DNA of 64,000 nt. It comes from Altererythrobacter xiamenensis. GTDB lineage: Bacteria > Pseudomonadota > Alphaproteobacteria > Sphingomonadales > Sphingomonadaceae. Positions 1-7,456 of this stretch are shown piece by piece (the first letter of the stretch is position 1; every line of letters starts with the position of its first letter). The notes under the pieces were generated by a model. The model was not told where the DNA came from. It did not search any database and saw only the letters and a list, made by a program, of their open reading frames with translations. The DNA lies in assembly GCF_900177715.1 (NCBI RefSeq), contig NZ_FXWG01000003.1:248001-312000 (forward strand). The letters run 5' to 3'. A program made the position numbers and the translations under genes.

Positions 1-63
1 GCGGTAACCTTCCACGGAATCGAATGTCGTGTCGGTGAGCGATTTGAAAATTGTACTGGACAT
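1..63 (-). CDS. Partial DUF2383-like (PA2169 family four-helix bundle) protein, N-terminus only
   Basis: Twenty-one codons run off the left window edge, starting at the ATG whose first base is 63. The peptide begins MSSTIFKSLTDTTFDSVEGY, which resembles the opening helix of DUF2383/PA2169-type proteins (a leucine-rich segment, then a T-x-DS-x-x-GY pattern). An AGAGGA purine run lies about 10 nt upstream. It is divergent from acpP. Too little is visible to be sure; the call rests on similarity to a remembered family pattern. Confidence 0.45.
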   Translation of the reverse strand, partial: MSSTIFKSLTDTTFDSVEGYR

Positions 64-322
64 TGAATGGGCATCCTCTGATTTGTGTTGATATTCTCGC
101 AACGGCCGGTGTGCGTAAAAAGGTCCGAAAATCAGTGACTTTTGCGATGATACGCCCTCTATTTGCGGTAGTGGATCGAGGGCGGGGCGCGCGCCTGACA
201 GCTCGCCTTGGATTTTGCGCAGGGTCGCTTGCGCAATTCGGCGGCTGCCTCTTGCGCTATTCCCGTGCGTTCATTAGGGCGATGGGCGAGTTTCAAACCC
301 CCACAAGACAGAGGGAACAATA
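64..322. promoter_or_regulatory. Divergent intergenic region upstream of acpP
   Basis: About 260 bp separate the left minus-strand fragment from acpP. It must hold the acpP promoter, but I see no -35/-10 pair I would defend. AGACAGAGGGAACA just before the acpP ATG at 323 supplies a purine-rich ribosome binding site. The plus-strand reading frame across it (51-323) has no recognisable features and I treat it as non-coding. Confidence 0.4.
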
Positions 323-559
323 ATGAGCGATACTGCCGACCGCGTGCAGAAGATTGTCGTCGAGCATCTCGGAGTAGAAGCCGACAAGGTGACGCAGGAT
401 GCCAGCTTCATCGACGATCTTGGCGCAGACAGCCTCGACATCGTCGAACTGGTGATGGCCTTCGAAGAAGAATTCGGCGTGGAAATCCCCGACGATGCGG
501 CTGAGAAGATCACCACCGTCGGCGACGCCACGAAGTACATCGAAGAGCACAAGGGCTGA
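323..559 (+). CDS. acpP: Acyl carrier protein
   Basis: A 78-residue acidic protein that carries growing acyl chains on a phosphopantetheine arm for type II fatty acid synthesis in the cytoplasm. The DSL attachment motif is present ([10 protein letters not shown]), with the modified serine at residue 37, and the length is that of a standard ACP. The start ATG at 323 follows a purine-rich GAGGGAACA. fabF follows 137 bp downstream, a usual partner that condenses malonyl-ACP, so the two are probably co-expressed. Nothing is odd apart from the palindromic repeat between the two genes. Confidence 0.97.
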   Translation: MSDTADRVQKIVVEHLGVEADKVTQDASFIDDLGADSLDIVELVMAFEEEFGVEIPDDAAEKITTVGDATKYIEEHKG

Positions 560-576
560 GGCCCGCTTACCTGCCC

Positions 577-662
577 GTTCGCCCTGAGTTTGTCGAAGGG
601 CCGATTGTCTTCAGCGCCTGATGGCGCAAGAAACGACAGGGCTTCGACAGGCTCAGTCCGGC
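577..662. repeat. REP-like inverted repeat between acpP and fabF
   Basis: Two arms face each other: CCCTGAGTTTGTCGAAGGGC at 582-601 and GGGCTTCGACAGGCTCAGTC at 639-658. The shared core is CTGAG-YY-TGTCGAAG and its reverse complement, with about 37 bp between arms. This core resembles the short palindromic TGAGC-TGTCGAAG repeats scattered through many bacterial genomes. It could fold as a large hairpin in the acpP-fabF transcript. I did not see further copies in this window. Confidence 0.6.
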
Positions 663-696
663 GAGGGCTGGGCCTGTTTCGTATTTGGAGACTGAA

Positions 697-1956
697 ATGC
701 GTCGTGTGGTCGTAACCGGACTAGGGCTCGTCACCCCACTGGGCGGCGATGTCGAGACGAGTTGGAGCAATCTGATTGCCGGCAAGAGCGGGGCGGGCCC
801 TATAACTCGCTTCGATGCCTCGAACCAGAAGTGCCAGATCGCCTGCGAAGTTAAGCCCGCCGATCATGAGTTCGGCTTCGACCCGGACAAGCGTGTCGAT
901 CACAAGGTCCAGCGCCAGGTCGATCCCTTCATCGTCTATGGCATCGATGCTGCCGGACAGGCGCTCGAAGACGCGGGCCTCGTCGATATGGATGACGATC
1001 TCAAGCTGCGCACCGGCTGTTCTATCGGTTCGGGTATCGGCGGTCTGCCGGGTATCGAGAGTGAGTCCATCGTGCTTCACGAACGCGGCCCGGGTCGCGT
1101 CAGCCCGCACTTCGTCCACGGACGCCTGATCAACCTTATCAGCGGTCAGGTCTCGATCAAATACGGTCTGATGGGCCCCAATCATGCGGTCGTGACAGCG
1201 TGCTCGACCGGCGCGCACTCGATTGGCGATGCCGCACGCATGATCAAGGACGGCGATGCCGACATCATGCTTGCGGGCGGCGCGGAATCCACCATCAATC
1301 CACTTGGCGTGGCAGGCTTCGCGCAGGCGCGCGCTCTCAACATGAGCATGAACGACCGCCCGACCGAGGCGAGCCGCCCCTACGACAAGGACCGCGACGG
1401 TTTTGTCATGGGCGAGGGCGCGGGCGTCGTCGTTCTCGAGGAATATGAGCACGCCAAGGCGCGCGGCGCGAAGATCTATGCTGAAGTGGTGGGCTATGGC
1501 CTTTCGGGCGATGCCTATCACGTCACGGCGCCGCATCCTGAGGGCAAGGGCGCGGAACTGGCGATGCGCATGGCTCTGAAGAAGGCCGGGCTCGAGGCTG
1601 GCGACATCGATTATGTCAACGCCCACGGCACCTCGACCATGGCCGACACGATCGAACTCGGCGCGGTCAAGCGCGTGCTGGGTGACGACCTTGGCGGTGC
1701 GTCTATGAGCTCGACCAAGTCGGCGATCGGCCACCTGCTGGGCGGTGCCGGCGCGGTTGAGGCGATCTTCTGCATCCTGGCGCTGCGCGACCAGATCGTC
1801 CCGCCGACGCTCAACCTTCATAATCCGGATGAGGGCACCGAGGGTGTCGATCTCGTGCCGCTCGAGGCGAAGAAGCGCGAAGTGAAGGCCGTGCTCAACA
1901 ACAGCTTCGGCTTCGGCGGCACCAATGCTTCGCTGATCATGAAGGCGGTGGACTAG
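697..1956 (+). CDS. fabF: 3-oxoacyl-[acyl-carrier-protein] synthase II
   Basis: A 419-residue beta-ketoacyl-ACP synthase that condenses malonyl-ACP with acyl-ACP during chain elongation. The thiolase-fold Cys-His-His triad is visible: Cys169 in TACSTG, His310 in NAHGTS and His346 in AIGHLLG. The ATG at 697 is chosen over the in-frame TTG at 685 because GGAG at 687-690 sits 6 nt before it and the protein then starts MRRVVVTGLG, as is usual. mltG begins 2 nt after the stop, so acpP, fabF and mltG look like one transcript. Confidence 0.97.
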   Translation: MRRVVVTGLGLVTPLGGDVETSWSNLIAGKSGAGPITRFDASNQKCQIACEVKPADHEFGFDPDKRVDHKVQRQVDPFIVYGIDAAGQALEDAGLVDMDDDLKLRTGCSIGSGIGGLPGIESESIVLHERGPGRVSPHFVHGRLINLISGQVSIKYGLMGPNHAVVTACSTGAHSIGDAARMIKDGDADIMLAGGAESTINPLGVAGFAQARALNMSMNDRPTEASRPYDKDRDGFVMGEGAGVVVLEEYEHAKARGAKIYAEVVGYGLSGDAYHVTAPHPEGKGAELAMRMALKKAGLEAGDIDYVNAHGTSTMADTIELGAVKRVLGDDLGGASMSSTKSAIGHLLGGAGAVEAIFCILALRDQIVPPTLNLHNPDEGTEGVDLVPLEAKKREVKAVLNNSFGFGGTNASLIMKAVD

Positions 1957-1958
1957 GA

Positions 1959-2921
1959 ATGAAGCGGCTCGGCTGCCTCGTTGCGGCCATCGCCGCCCTG
2001 CTGCTGGTGGGCTTCCTTTTCGTGCGCCCGTTCGGCGCTAGTACGATCGAGGAAGAGACCGCCTTCGTCATACCCTCGGGCTCGACACTGACCGCGGTCG
2101 CGCAAAAGCTGGAGGAGGAGGGACATATCTCCTCCGCCGATGGCTTCCTGCTGCGCGCCAAGCTTTTCGGCGGACACGATCCGATCCAGGCAGGCGAGTT
2201 CGCGCTTAGCCCCGGCATGAGCCAGGGCGCGCTGCTCGAGGCTTTCCAGTCGGGCGATGTCATCCGGCGCTTCATCACCATTCCCGAAGGCACGCCATCG
2301 ATCCTGGTCGTCGACAAGCTGATGGCAGAACCCTTGCTCACCGGCGAGGTCGAGGTTCCGCCCGAAGGTTCGATCCTGCCCGACACATACGATTTCGAAC
2401 GCGGAGAGCCGCGCCAGGCCGTGATCGAGCGGATGCAGGCGGCGATGGACACATATCTCGCGGAAGCGTGGTCGAAGCGTAAGCCTGACATCGCGGTCGA
2501 TACGATGCGCGATGCGGTGATTCTCGCCTCGATCGTCGAAAAGGAAACCGGCGTGCCGGAAGAGCGCCGCATGGTCGCCGGACTGTATTCGAACCGCGTG
2601 AAGACGGGCATGCTGCTGCAGGCCGATCCGACGATCATCTACCCGATCACCAAGGGCAAACCGCTCGGTCGCCGCATCCGCCAATCCGAGATCGCTGCCG
2701 TGAATGGCTACAACACCTATACGATGGTCGGCTTGCCGGAAGGTCCGATCACCAATCCTGGTCGAGAGAGCATTGCAGCCGTGCTCAACCCGGCAGAGAC
2801 CAGCGCGCTCTACATGGTCGCCGATGGGAGCGGCGGGCACGCCTTTGCCGACACGCTGGAAGAGCACAACGCCAATGTCGCCGAATGGTACCAGTTGCGG
2901 CGCGAACGCGGCGAGATGTGA
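1959..2921 (+). CDS. mltG: Endolytic murein transglycosylase MltG
   Basis: A 320-residue inner-membrane lytic transglycosylase that cuts nascent peptidoglycan strands and so ends glycan polymerisation. One N-terminal membrane helix (about residues 5-24) is followed by the YceG-like domain. The catalytic-glutamate segment IVEKETGVPEER and the LLQADPTIIY stretch typical of the family are present. It starts 2 nt after fabF, and its stop overlaps the GTG start of the next gene, so it is translationally linked on both sides. Confidence 0.95.
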   Translation: MKRLGCLVAAIAALLLVGFLFVRPFGASTIEEETAFVIPSGSTLTAVAQKLEEEGHISSADGFLLRAKLFGGHDPIQAGEFALSPGMSQGALLEAFQSGDVIRRFITIPEGTPSILVVDKLMAEPLLTGEVEVPPEGSILPDTYDFERGEPRQAVIERMQAAMDTYLAEAWSKRKPDIAVDTMRDAVILASIVEKETGVPEERRMVAGLYSNRVKTGMLLQADPTIIYPITKGKPLGRRIRQSEIAAVNGYNTYTMVGLPEGPITNPGRESIAAVLNPAETSALYMVADGSGGHAFADTLEEHNANVAEWYQLRRERGEM

Positions 2922-3445
2922 GCGAACACGATCCGCTTATCCTCACCGCGCAATTGCCGCGCGACATGCATGCCTGGGCCACCAGCCTGAGGACCAGCTA
3001 CTTTCCGCCAGAGCGCAACTATCTCGAGGCGCATGTCACGCTGTTTCACGCCTTGCCCGCGCAGTGCCGCGAAGAGGTGATCGATTGCTGCAAGGAACTG
3101 GCGCGCGACTATGCGCCGGTGGAGGCGCGACTTCTCAGACTCATGTCATTGGGCAGGGGGACAGCCCTCAAGCTCGAAAGCCCGGGCATTCTCGCCATTC
3201 GCGAACGCATTGCCGAACGGTTTCATGGCATGTTGACGACGCAGGACCAGCATAGGCCGCGGCTGCATGTGACGATCCAGAACAAGGTCACATCGTCGGA
3301 GGCAAAGGCGCTTCAGGCCGAGCTAGAAGGCGCAATCGAGCCACGCGATTTTGCCTTCCGCGGACTGGCACTTTTTCACTATCGGGGAGGGCCGTGGGAG
3401 CTTGCCCGCGAGTTTGCCTTCAGGGGCGTGCAAAAGGCAGGTTGA
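2918..3445 (+). CDS. 2'-5' RNA ligase family protein (2H phosphoesterase)
   Basis: About 175 residues with two H-x-T motifs (EAHVTLFHAL and RLHVTIQNKV), the signature of the 2H phosphoesterase/2'-5' RNA ligase superfamily. These proteins act on 2',3'-cyclic or 2'-5' linked RNA ends; the true substrate here is unknown. I chose the GTG at 2918, which overlaps the mltG stop by 4 nt (GTGA), over the upstream ATG at 2885, which would run 36 nt into mltG. It is the last gene before the tRNA and the island. Confidence 0.85.
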   Translation: MSEHDPLILTAQLPRDMHAWATSLRTSYFPPERNYLEAHVTLFHALPAQCREEVIDCCKELARDYAPVEARLLRLMSLGRGTALKLESPGILAIRERIAERFHGMLTTQDQHRPRLHVTIQNKVTSSEAKALQAELEGAIEPRDFAFRGLALFHYRGGPWELAREFAFRGVQKAG

Positions 3446-3553
3446 CCGGGGCGAAAGCGCGCCCTAAATGCGCCGCTCGCTAGAGGCTAAACGGCCTCGC
3501 GAATCCCGATCGATTGACCATTTCGGGATGCCTTGCCATGGCGATCTTGGTAC

Positions 3554-3630
3554 GGCGGAGTAGCTCAGGTGGTTAGAGCAGCGGAATCATAATCCGCGTG
3601 TCGGGGGTTCGAGTCCCTCCTCCGCTACCA
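3554..3630 (+). tRNA. tRNA-Met (anticodon CAT)
   Basis: A 77-nt cloverleaf. The acceptor strands are GGCGGAG and CTCCGCT, the D arm is GCTC/GAGC, the anticodon stem GCGGA/TCCGC closes a loop reading ATCATAA (anticodon CAT), and the T arm contains TTCGAGT, followed by A and an encoded CCA. The first acceptor pair is G-U rather than G-C. The D-loop and CAT loop fit elongator Met, although tRNA-Ile2 with a modified CAT cannot be excluded by eye. Its 3' end is the integration target of the island. Confidence 0.93.
3614..3630 (+). repeat. attL core: 3' end of tRNA-Met
   Basis: TCCCTCCTCCGCTACCA ends exactly at the CCA of the tRNA and is repeated without mismatch at 44973-44989. A shortened, slightly diverged version is part of the copy at 46208-46234. 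Integration at the 3' end of a tRNA, restoring the gene, is the known habit of P4-type integrases. Confidence 0.88.
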
Positions 3631-3754
3631 TTCTCGAATCCGCATGGGTTCGCATTCTTCCGTATAAATCCGAAAAAAACAATGAAATCAAAACCATGTC
3701 GCTGATTCGCGTCCGCTTGCGTTCGCTTGCATGCGCTTGAAGCCGGATTTGGAG

Positions 3755-3788
3755 TGGGGGTATTTTGGGGGTACTTTCGGGGGGTACC
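3755..3788 (+). repeat. GGGGGTAYTT direct repeats near attL (candidate integrase arm sites)
   Basis: Three tandem G-run units occur here: TGGGGGTATTTT at 3755-3766, GGGGGTACTTT at 3767-3777 and GGGGGGTACC at 3779-3788, the last ending 20 nt before the integrase start. The same TGGGGGTATT unit occurs twice at 44893-44914, next to the other att copy and in the same orientation. Arm-type binding by integrase, or autoregulation of its promoter, is inferred. Confidence 0.5.
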
Positions 3789-3808
3789 GAAAAGGAGCGA
3801 TACCCCCA

Positions 3809-5062
3809 ATGGCTTTGAGTGAGATTCAGATCAAGAATGCGAAGGCGGCAGAACGACCCTACAAGCTTGCCGACGGTGAAGGGCTATTCCTCCTCGTAAA
3901 AGCGAACGGTTCGAAGCTCTGGCGCATGAAATACTGCTATCGCGGAAAGGAGAAGCTGCTTTCCTTTGGTGCTTATCCTGACGTCGGAATAGCGGCTGCG
4001 CGTGAGTTGAAGACGCTTGCAAGGGCTGCCTTGGCCGAAGGCAAGGATCCGATGGTCCACAAGCCTGGTCGAGATTTCGAGCCAGAGAAAACCTTCAAGG
4101 CTGTTGCTGAGATGTGGCACAAGAATCGAAAGAGCAGCCTTGATCCAGCTCATGCGAAGCGTGTCTGGTCTCGGATGGAACGGGACGTGTTTCCGGTATT
4201 GGGCGAAAGGATGATGCACGAGATCACCCCCCCTGAAGTTTTAGGCGTGATCCGCAATATTGAAGAACGGGGGGCTCTGGATATCAGTCGGCGTGCGAAG
4301 CAGAGCATTGGCCAAGTTTTCCAGTTCGCCATCGCGAGTGGGCTTTGCGATGCGGACCCCACGGCTCATCTTCGCGGCGCTCTGAAGCCGCGACCTCGCG
4401 TAAAGCATATGGCCAAACTGCCGCTCGCTCTGTTGCCAGAGCTCATAAACAAGCTGGATCAATACAATGAAGAAGGGGAGCGACGCTCCGAGATTACTCG
4501 CGCAGCGCTCACCTTCGCGCTTCTGACATGGGTCAGAACGAAGGAACTTCGTTTTGCCAAGAAGCACGAGTTCGAGGATCTAGAAGGAAACTCTCCGCTT
4601 TGGCGCATCGGGCCTGATCGAATGAAGATGCACCGTGAGCATATCGTACCATTGTCAATGCAAGCCGCTTCGCTCGCCAAGGACATGATCGCATGTTCTC
4701 AAAGTGACTATGTCTTTCCCGGCCAGAAGCGTGGAGTGCCGCTATCCGAAAACACCATGATCTATGGTTTGTATCGTCTGGGCTATCACGGTCGGCAGAC
4801 TGTTCATGGCTTCAGAGGTCTTGCGAGCACATGGGCCAATGAACAGCTTGTCGAAGTCGGCCAACCGCCAATGTGGATCCGAAAGTACCATGAAGACTGG
4901 GTCGAGCTTCAACTGGCTCATAGCGAGGAGAACGAAGTTCGCGGGGCCTATAATGCCGCAGAGTATCTGGCGCCCCGTCGCGCGATGCTTCAAGATTGGG
5001 CGAACTTCCTCGATGCGATGCGCGGAAAAACAGGCAATGTTGCGATCTTGAGAGCTGCGTGA
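3809..5062 (+). CDS. P4-type site-specific tyrosine recombinase (integrase)
   Basis: A 417-residue integrase that recombines the element's att site with the tRNA-Met 3' end. The N-terminal DUF4102-type arm-binding domain (about residues 1-85, with LADGEGLFLLV and GAYPDVGIAAAR) is followed by a core-binding region and the catalytic domain. Catalytic residues visible are Arg243 (WVRTKELR), His333 and Arg336 (HGFRGLAS), His371 (LAHSEENEVRG) and the nucleophile Tyr381 (AYNAAEYL). The ATG at 3809 is preferred over the one at 3731 because AAAGGAG lies just upstream and MALSEIQIKNAK is the usual start. It looks intact, so excision may still be possible. Confidence 0.95.
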   Translation: MALSEIQIKNAKAAERPYKLADGEGLFLLVKANGSKLWRMKYCYRGKEKLLSFGAYPDVGIAAARELKTLARAALAEGKDPMVHKPGRDFEPEKTFKAVAEMWHKNRKSSLDPAHAKRVWSRMERDVFPVLGERMMHEITPPEVLGVIRNIEERGALDISRRAKQSIGQVFQFAIASGLCDADPTAHLRGALKPRPRVKHMAKLPLALLPELINKLDQYNEEGERRSEITRAALTFALLTWVRTKELRFAKKHEFEDLEGNSPLWRIGPDRMKMHREHIVPLSMQAASLAKDMIACSQSDYVFPGQKRGVPLSENTMIYGLYRLGYHGRQTVHGFRGLASTWANEQLVEVGQPPMWIRKYHEDWVELQLAHSEENEVRGAYNAAEYLAPRRAMLQDWANFLDAMRGKTGNVAILRAA

Positions 5063-5071
5063 TTTAGCGTG

Positions 5072-5275
5072 CTATGCCGGGACTTGGCCCAGCCACTCAA
5101 CTCGAAGGCGGTCAAAGCCCACAACGACACCCTCGGCGGTGACCTCGAAACCGAAGTCATCGTTCGATGGTTCGTAGCCTTCCAGAACCCAGTGGTCGCC
5201 TGCATCTGTCACGATAGCTGCCCCACGCGGGAGATGCTCGAGCCGTCCGCTGATCCTTTTCCGATTCGTGTTCAT
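5072..5275 (-). CDS. Small hypothetical protein, DUF5818-like
   Basis: Sixty-seven residues with ISGRLEHLPRGAAIV early, then an alternation of short hydrophobic strands ending in VTAEGVVVGFDRLRVEWL. This recalls small beta-rich proteins annotated as DUF5818 in sphingomonads, but I cannot confirm it. The ATG at 5275 overlaps the stop of the upstream lytic transglycosylase as ATGA, so it is translationally coupled to it. It converges on the integrase with only a 9-nt gap. Function unknown. Confidence 0.55.
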   Translation of the reverse strand: MNTNRKRISGRLEHLPRGAAIVTDAGDHWVLEGYEPSNDDFGFEVTAEGVVVGFDRLRVEWLGQVPA

Positions 5276-5862
5276 AGTGCTCCGTATGCCATCCATCTTT
5301 GGATAACGCTCCTCACATATCCCGGCGTTTCCCGATTTCTTGGAATTCCACCAGCACGGGATACCGCGCCGGGTCCCGCATTGTAGGCCGCCAATGCGAG
5401 ATGGATCGCACCAAACCGGTCCAGCATCTGCCTTAGATATCGCGCGCCACCGTCGATATTCTGAGCTGGGTCGTGCCGATTGGTTACGCCGAGTTCTCGT
5501 GCGGTTGCAGGCATAAGTTGCGCAAGTCCGGCAGCACCAGCCGGACTGATCGCCATTGGATTAAACCGAGATTCTTGCCAGACCAATGCTTGGAGCAAGC
5601 GAGGCGGCAATCGATACCTTGCTTCAGCTTGGCGGATGAGGGGTTCGTAGAGCGTCTCCTTGAAACTTCGGTTGGCGGCCGATGGGTACCCTCCTTCGGT
5701 CCCAATGACCGCCAGAGAAGGATCGTACATAACTTCATTGTCTACCGGCTTTTCGACCCTGCTCAGTCGATGATCAAAGACCCGGAACTCCTGCGCCTGA
5801 GCGATGGCGGGGATCGCAATTGCGAGCCCGCAACACACGCCAGTTACCCATTTTCGTCTCAT
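5272..5862 (-). CDS. Exported lytic transglycosylase (SLT domain)
   Basis: A 196-residue periplasmic peptidoglycan-cleaving enzyme. A signal peptide (MRRKW, then CCGLAIAIPAIAQAQ) precedes the SLT domain; the catalytic Glu97 lies in ALVWQESRFNP, followed by GAAGLAQLMPATA and LAAYNAGPGAV. The start at 5862 is chosen because it opens a good signal peptide behind AGAGAA; the longer frame to 6024 crosses the promoter region and the LexA box. In mobile elements such enzymes often open the cell wall for DNA transfer, but no transfer genes accompany it. A LexA box lies about 35 nt upstream. Confidence 0.87.
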   Translation of the reverse strand: MRRKWVTGVCCGLAIAIPAIAQAQEFRVFDHRLSRVEKPVDNEVMYDPSLAVIGTEGGYPSAANRSFKETLYEPLIRQAEARYRLPPRLLQALVWQESRFNPMAISPAGAAGLAQLMPATARELGVTNRHDPAQNIDGGARYLRQMLDRFGAIHLALAAYNAGPGAVSRAGGIPRNRETPGYVRSVIQRWMAYGAL

Positions 5863-5896
5863 TGCGTTCTCTCTTGTCTTGCCTGGACAGGTGGCA

Positions 5897-5911
5897 GAAC
5901 ATAAATGGAAC
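5897..5911 (-). promoter_or_regulatory. LexA (SOS) box upstream of the lytic transglycosylase
   Basis: On the minus strand the site reads GTTCCATTTATGTTC, an exact match to the alphaproteobacterial LexA consensus GTTC-N7-GTTC (a direct repeat). It ends 35 nt before the transglycosylase start at 5862, a position suited to promoter occlusion. Confidence 0.72.
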
Positions 5912-6121
5912 ATAAGGGTGTAGGAAAACGGAAACTGCAGCACGCGGTATTCCGACCAAGAGAAATCGTCGATTCTGGGCAATCTGACCGGGTTTTGCGC
6001 GACCGGTGCAGACATTGCGGCCAAGAATACCGATCATTGCGCCACCCATACCGAAATCTGAGATCGAGGGACCGGAATCTGCGCGAATCAAATCGTGTGA
6101 CGATGAGCCGGTTTCCTACGT

Positions 6122-6136
6122 GTTCCTTATTTGTTC
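6122..6136 (+). promoter_or_regulatory. LexA (SOS) box upstream of the XRE-AlpA operon
   Basis: The plus strand reads GTTCCTTATTTGTTC, again an exact GTTC-N7-GTTC. It lies about 75 nt before the ATG at 6211. It pairs with the box at 5897-5911, so both divergent operons of the mobility module appear to be LexA targets. Confidence 0.72.
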
Positions 6137-6210
6137 TTTTTCCTTTCCTACAGTTTGACGCGTTGCCTAGCCTGTTGGTGATTCGCTAAAGATCACCGGA
6201 AGCAGGAACA

Positions 6211-6672
6211 ATGGCGCGAAACGCACACGACAAATGGGAAGAACTATCGCGAGGAGTCGCAGCTTTCCTCGACCATGCCGTGGACGAAAGTGGCAAGTCC
6301 CGGCGGACGATTGCCGCACAGACGAATATCAACAAGGACGCGCTCCGACGCATCCTCGCCGGGACACGGTCAGCCACACTGCCAGAGGCGCTGGCCATCC
6401 TTGACGCGAGCGGACACGCGCCGCGCACCTCCCTGATGCTGGCACTCGCGGGGTACTCGCAGCGTAGCGAGGATTGGCAGAATAGCGGCGTGCTGGAATT
6501 TCTTGAAACCTTCATAAGCGAGTTGCCGTCTGCTTTGGATCAGGCGCTGGGCGAGAGGCTGCTCGATGTGAGACCGCGCTGGGCAAAGGGGACCGCGCAC
6601 CGCACCGCCGGTCTCCTGTCGGATCACCTCGCGCAACTGGAGCGGCAGGATGAACAAAGCTTCGCTCTCTGA
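6211..6672 (+). CDS. XRE-like helix-turn-helix protein
   Basis: A 153-residue predicted DNA-binding protein. Residues of about 25-65 (SRRTIAAQTNINKDALRRILAG followed by LPEALAILDASG) have the spacing of a lambda-repressor-like HTH: recognition helix, then a ligand-free third helix. The C-terminal half (about 90-153) is helical without a known domain. It overlaps the next gene (alpA-like) by 23 nt and is preceded by a LexA box, so it is probably a switch protein for the mobility module. Its direct targets are not evident. Confidence 0.7.
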   Translation: MARNAHDKWEELSRGVAAFLDHAVDESGKSRRTIAAQTNINKDALRRILAGTRSATLPEALAILDASGHAPRTSLMLALAGYSQRSEDWQNSGVLEFLETFISELPSALDQALGERLLDVRPRWAKGTAHRTAGLLSDHLAQLERQDEQSFAL

Positions 6673-6940
6673 AATGACGACCGGTCTCGAAACGGACGCG
6701 GAAGCCGTTCCTGTCGAGCCAACGCCAGACCGGCTCATTCGTCTTCCCGAGGTCATGGCGCGCGTGGGCCTGCGCCGAACGGCAATCTATCAGCGGATGC
6801 GCGAAGGCCGTTTTCCAAAGTCGCGTTCGCTCGGTCCCCGTTGCACGGTTTGGGTCGAATCCGAGATCGATGACTGGATCGGTTCTGTTGTCGAACGCAC
6901 CGACGAGATATGTCAGAACACGCCCCGAATTTCGAGATGA
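6650..6940 (+). CDS. AlpA-family transcriptional regulator / excisionase-like protein
   Basis: A 96-residue protein of the AlpA (phage P4-type) family. The MerR-like winged-helix core is clear: LIRLPEVMARVGLRRTAIYQRMREGRFPK (residues about 29-57), then VWVESEIDDWIGSVVE. In P4 and related elements AlpA activates integrase expression and so promotes excision. The ATG at 6650 has GGAG at 6639-6642; an alternative ATG at 6674 lies just after the upstream stop. Co-transcription with the XRE gene places it under the LexA box at 6122. Confidence 0.85.
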   Translation: MNKASLSEMTTGLETDAEAVPVEPTPDRLIRLPEVMARVGLRRTAIYQRMREGRFPKSRSLGPRCTVWVESEIDDWIGSVVERTDEICQNTPRISR

Positions 6941-6987
6941 TCATGTCTTGCGTCCCGTCACTGCTCCCATAAACGCCCTCTGTCCGG

Positions 6988-7374
6988 CTAGCCGGAAAGC
7001 ACTTCGATTATCCGGCATTCGCCAACCGCTCCGTGCTGGCAGTCGTCGACCATATGGCGCAGTTCGGTTCGCAGTTTTCGCAAGTCACCAAGCTTCCGAT
7101 CCACCTCGCGCAGGTGGAGGCTGGCAATAGAGTCCACGGCTTCGCACGATTGCGATGGATCATCTGCCAAAGAAAGCAATTGGCGCACCTCCGCCATGGT
7201 GAAGCCGAGGTCGCGTGCGCGGCGGATAAACCGCAATCTGGCCAATTCGGTCGGGCCATAGTCCCGGTAGTTGCCGGCGGTGCGTGGTGGTTCCTCCAGC
7301 AATCCGGTCCGTTCGTAGTAGCGGATGGTTTCGGCGGTCGTGCCGGTCTTCCGCGCCAGGGCACCAATCTTCAT
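6988..7374 (-). CDS. MerR-family heavy-metal regulator (CadR/PbrR type)
   Basis: A 128-residue MerR activator. The N-terminal winged helix (MKIGALARKTG, ETIRYYERTGLL) is followed by the dimerisation helix. Cys77, Cys112 and Cys120 sit at the positions used by CadR/PbrR-type sensors for Cd, Pb or Zn (the spacing 77/112/119 is known for CadR). Start 7374 gives the canonical MKIG opening; the upstream extension to 7473 would cross the operator. It is divergent from the DUF3703 gene, with a perfect operator between them. Confidence 0.88.
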   Translation of the reverse strand: MKIGALARKTGTTAETIRYYERTGLLEEPPRTAGNYRDYGPTELARLRFIRRARDLGFTMAEVRQLLSLADDPSQSCEAVDSIASLHLREVDRKLGDLRKLRTELRHMVDDCQHGAVGECRIIEVLSG

Positions 7375-7390
7375 GGGTTTCTCGCAATGC

Positions 7391-7421
7391 TTGACCTTGT
7401 AGCCACTACAAGGTGCATAAG
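7391..7421 (+). promoter_or_regulatory. MerR-type promoter and operator
   Basis: The -35 TTGACC (7391-7396) and the -10 CATAAG (7416-7421) are separated by 19 bp, the elongated spacing MerR activators correct by DNA distortion. Within the spacer lies a perfect palindrome: arms ACCTTGTAG (7394-7402) and CTACAAGGT (7406-7414) around a 3-nt centre. It reads towards the gene at 7457 and overlaps the start region of the divergent merR. Confidence 0.86.
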
Positions 7422-7456
7422 ACAATTCGAGGATGCAAGCAGAACGGTAAAATCCT

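Larger units (their letters stand above)
5863..6210. promoter_or_regulatory. Divergent regulatory region between lytic transglycosylase and XRE regulator
   Basis: This 348-bp region holds no credible gene. It carries two GTTC-N7-GTTC boxes, one oriented to each flanking gene. A weak -35-like TTGACG lies at 6155-6160, without a convincing -10. The reading frames across it (for example 5905-6189 plus) show no domain features. Confidence 0.7.

Noticed and set aside
3446..3553. Possible terminator hairpin after the 2'-5' RNA ligase gene (GAGGC ... GCCTC near 3484-3498)
   Set aside because: The stem is short and no T tract follows, so it is not defensible as an intrinsic terminator.
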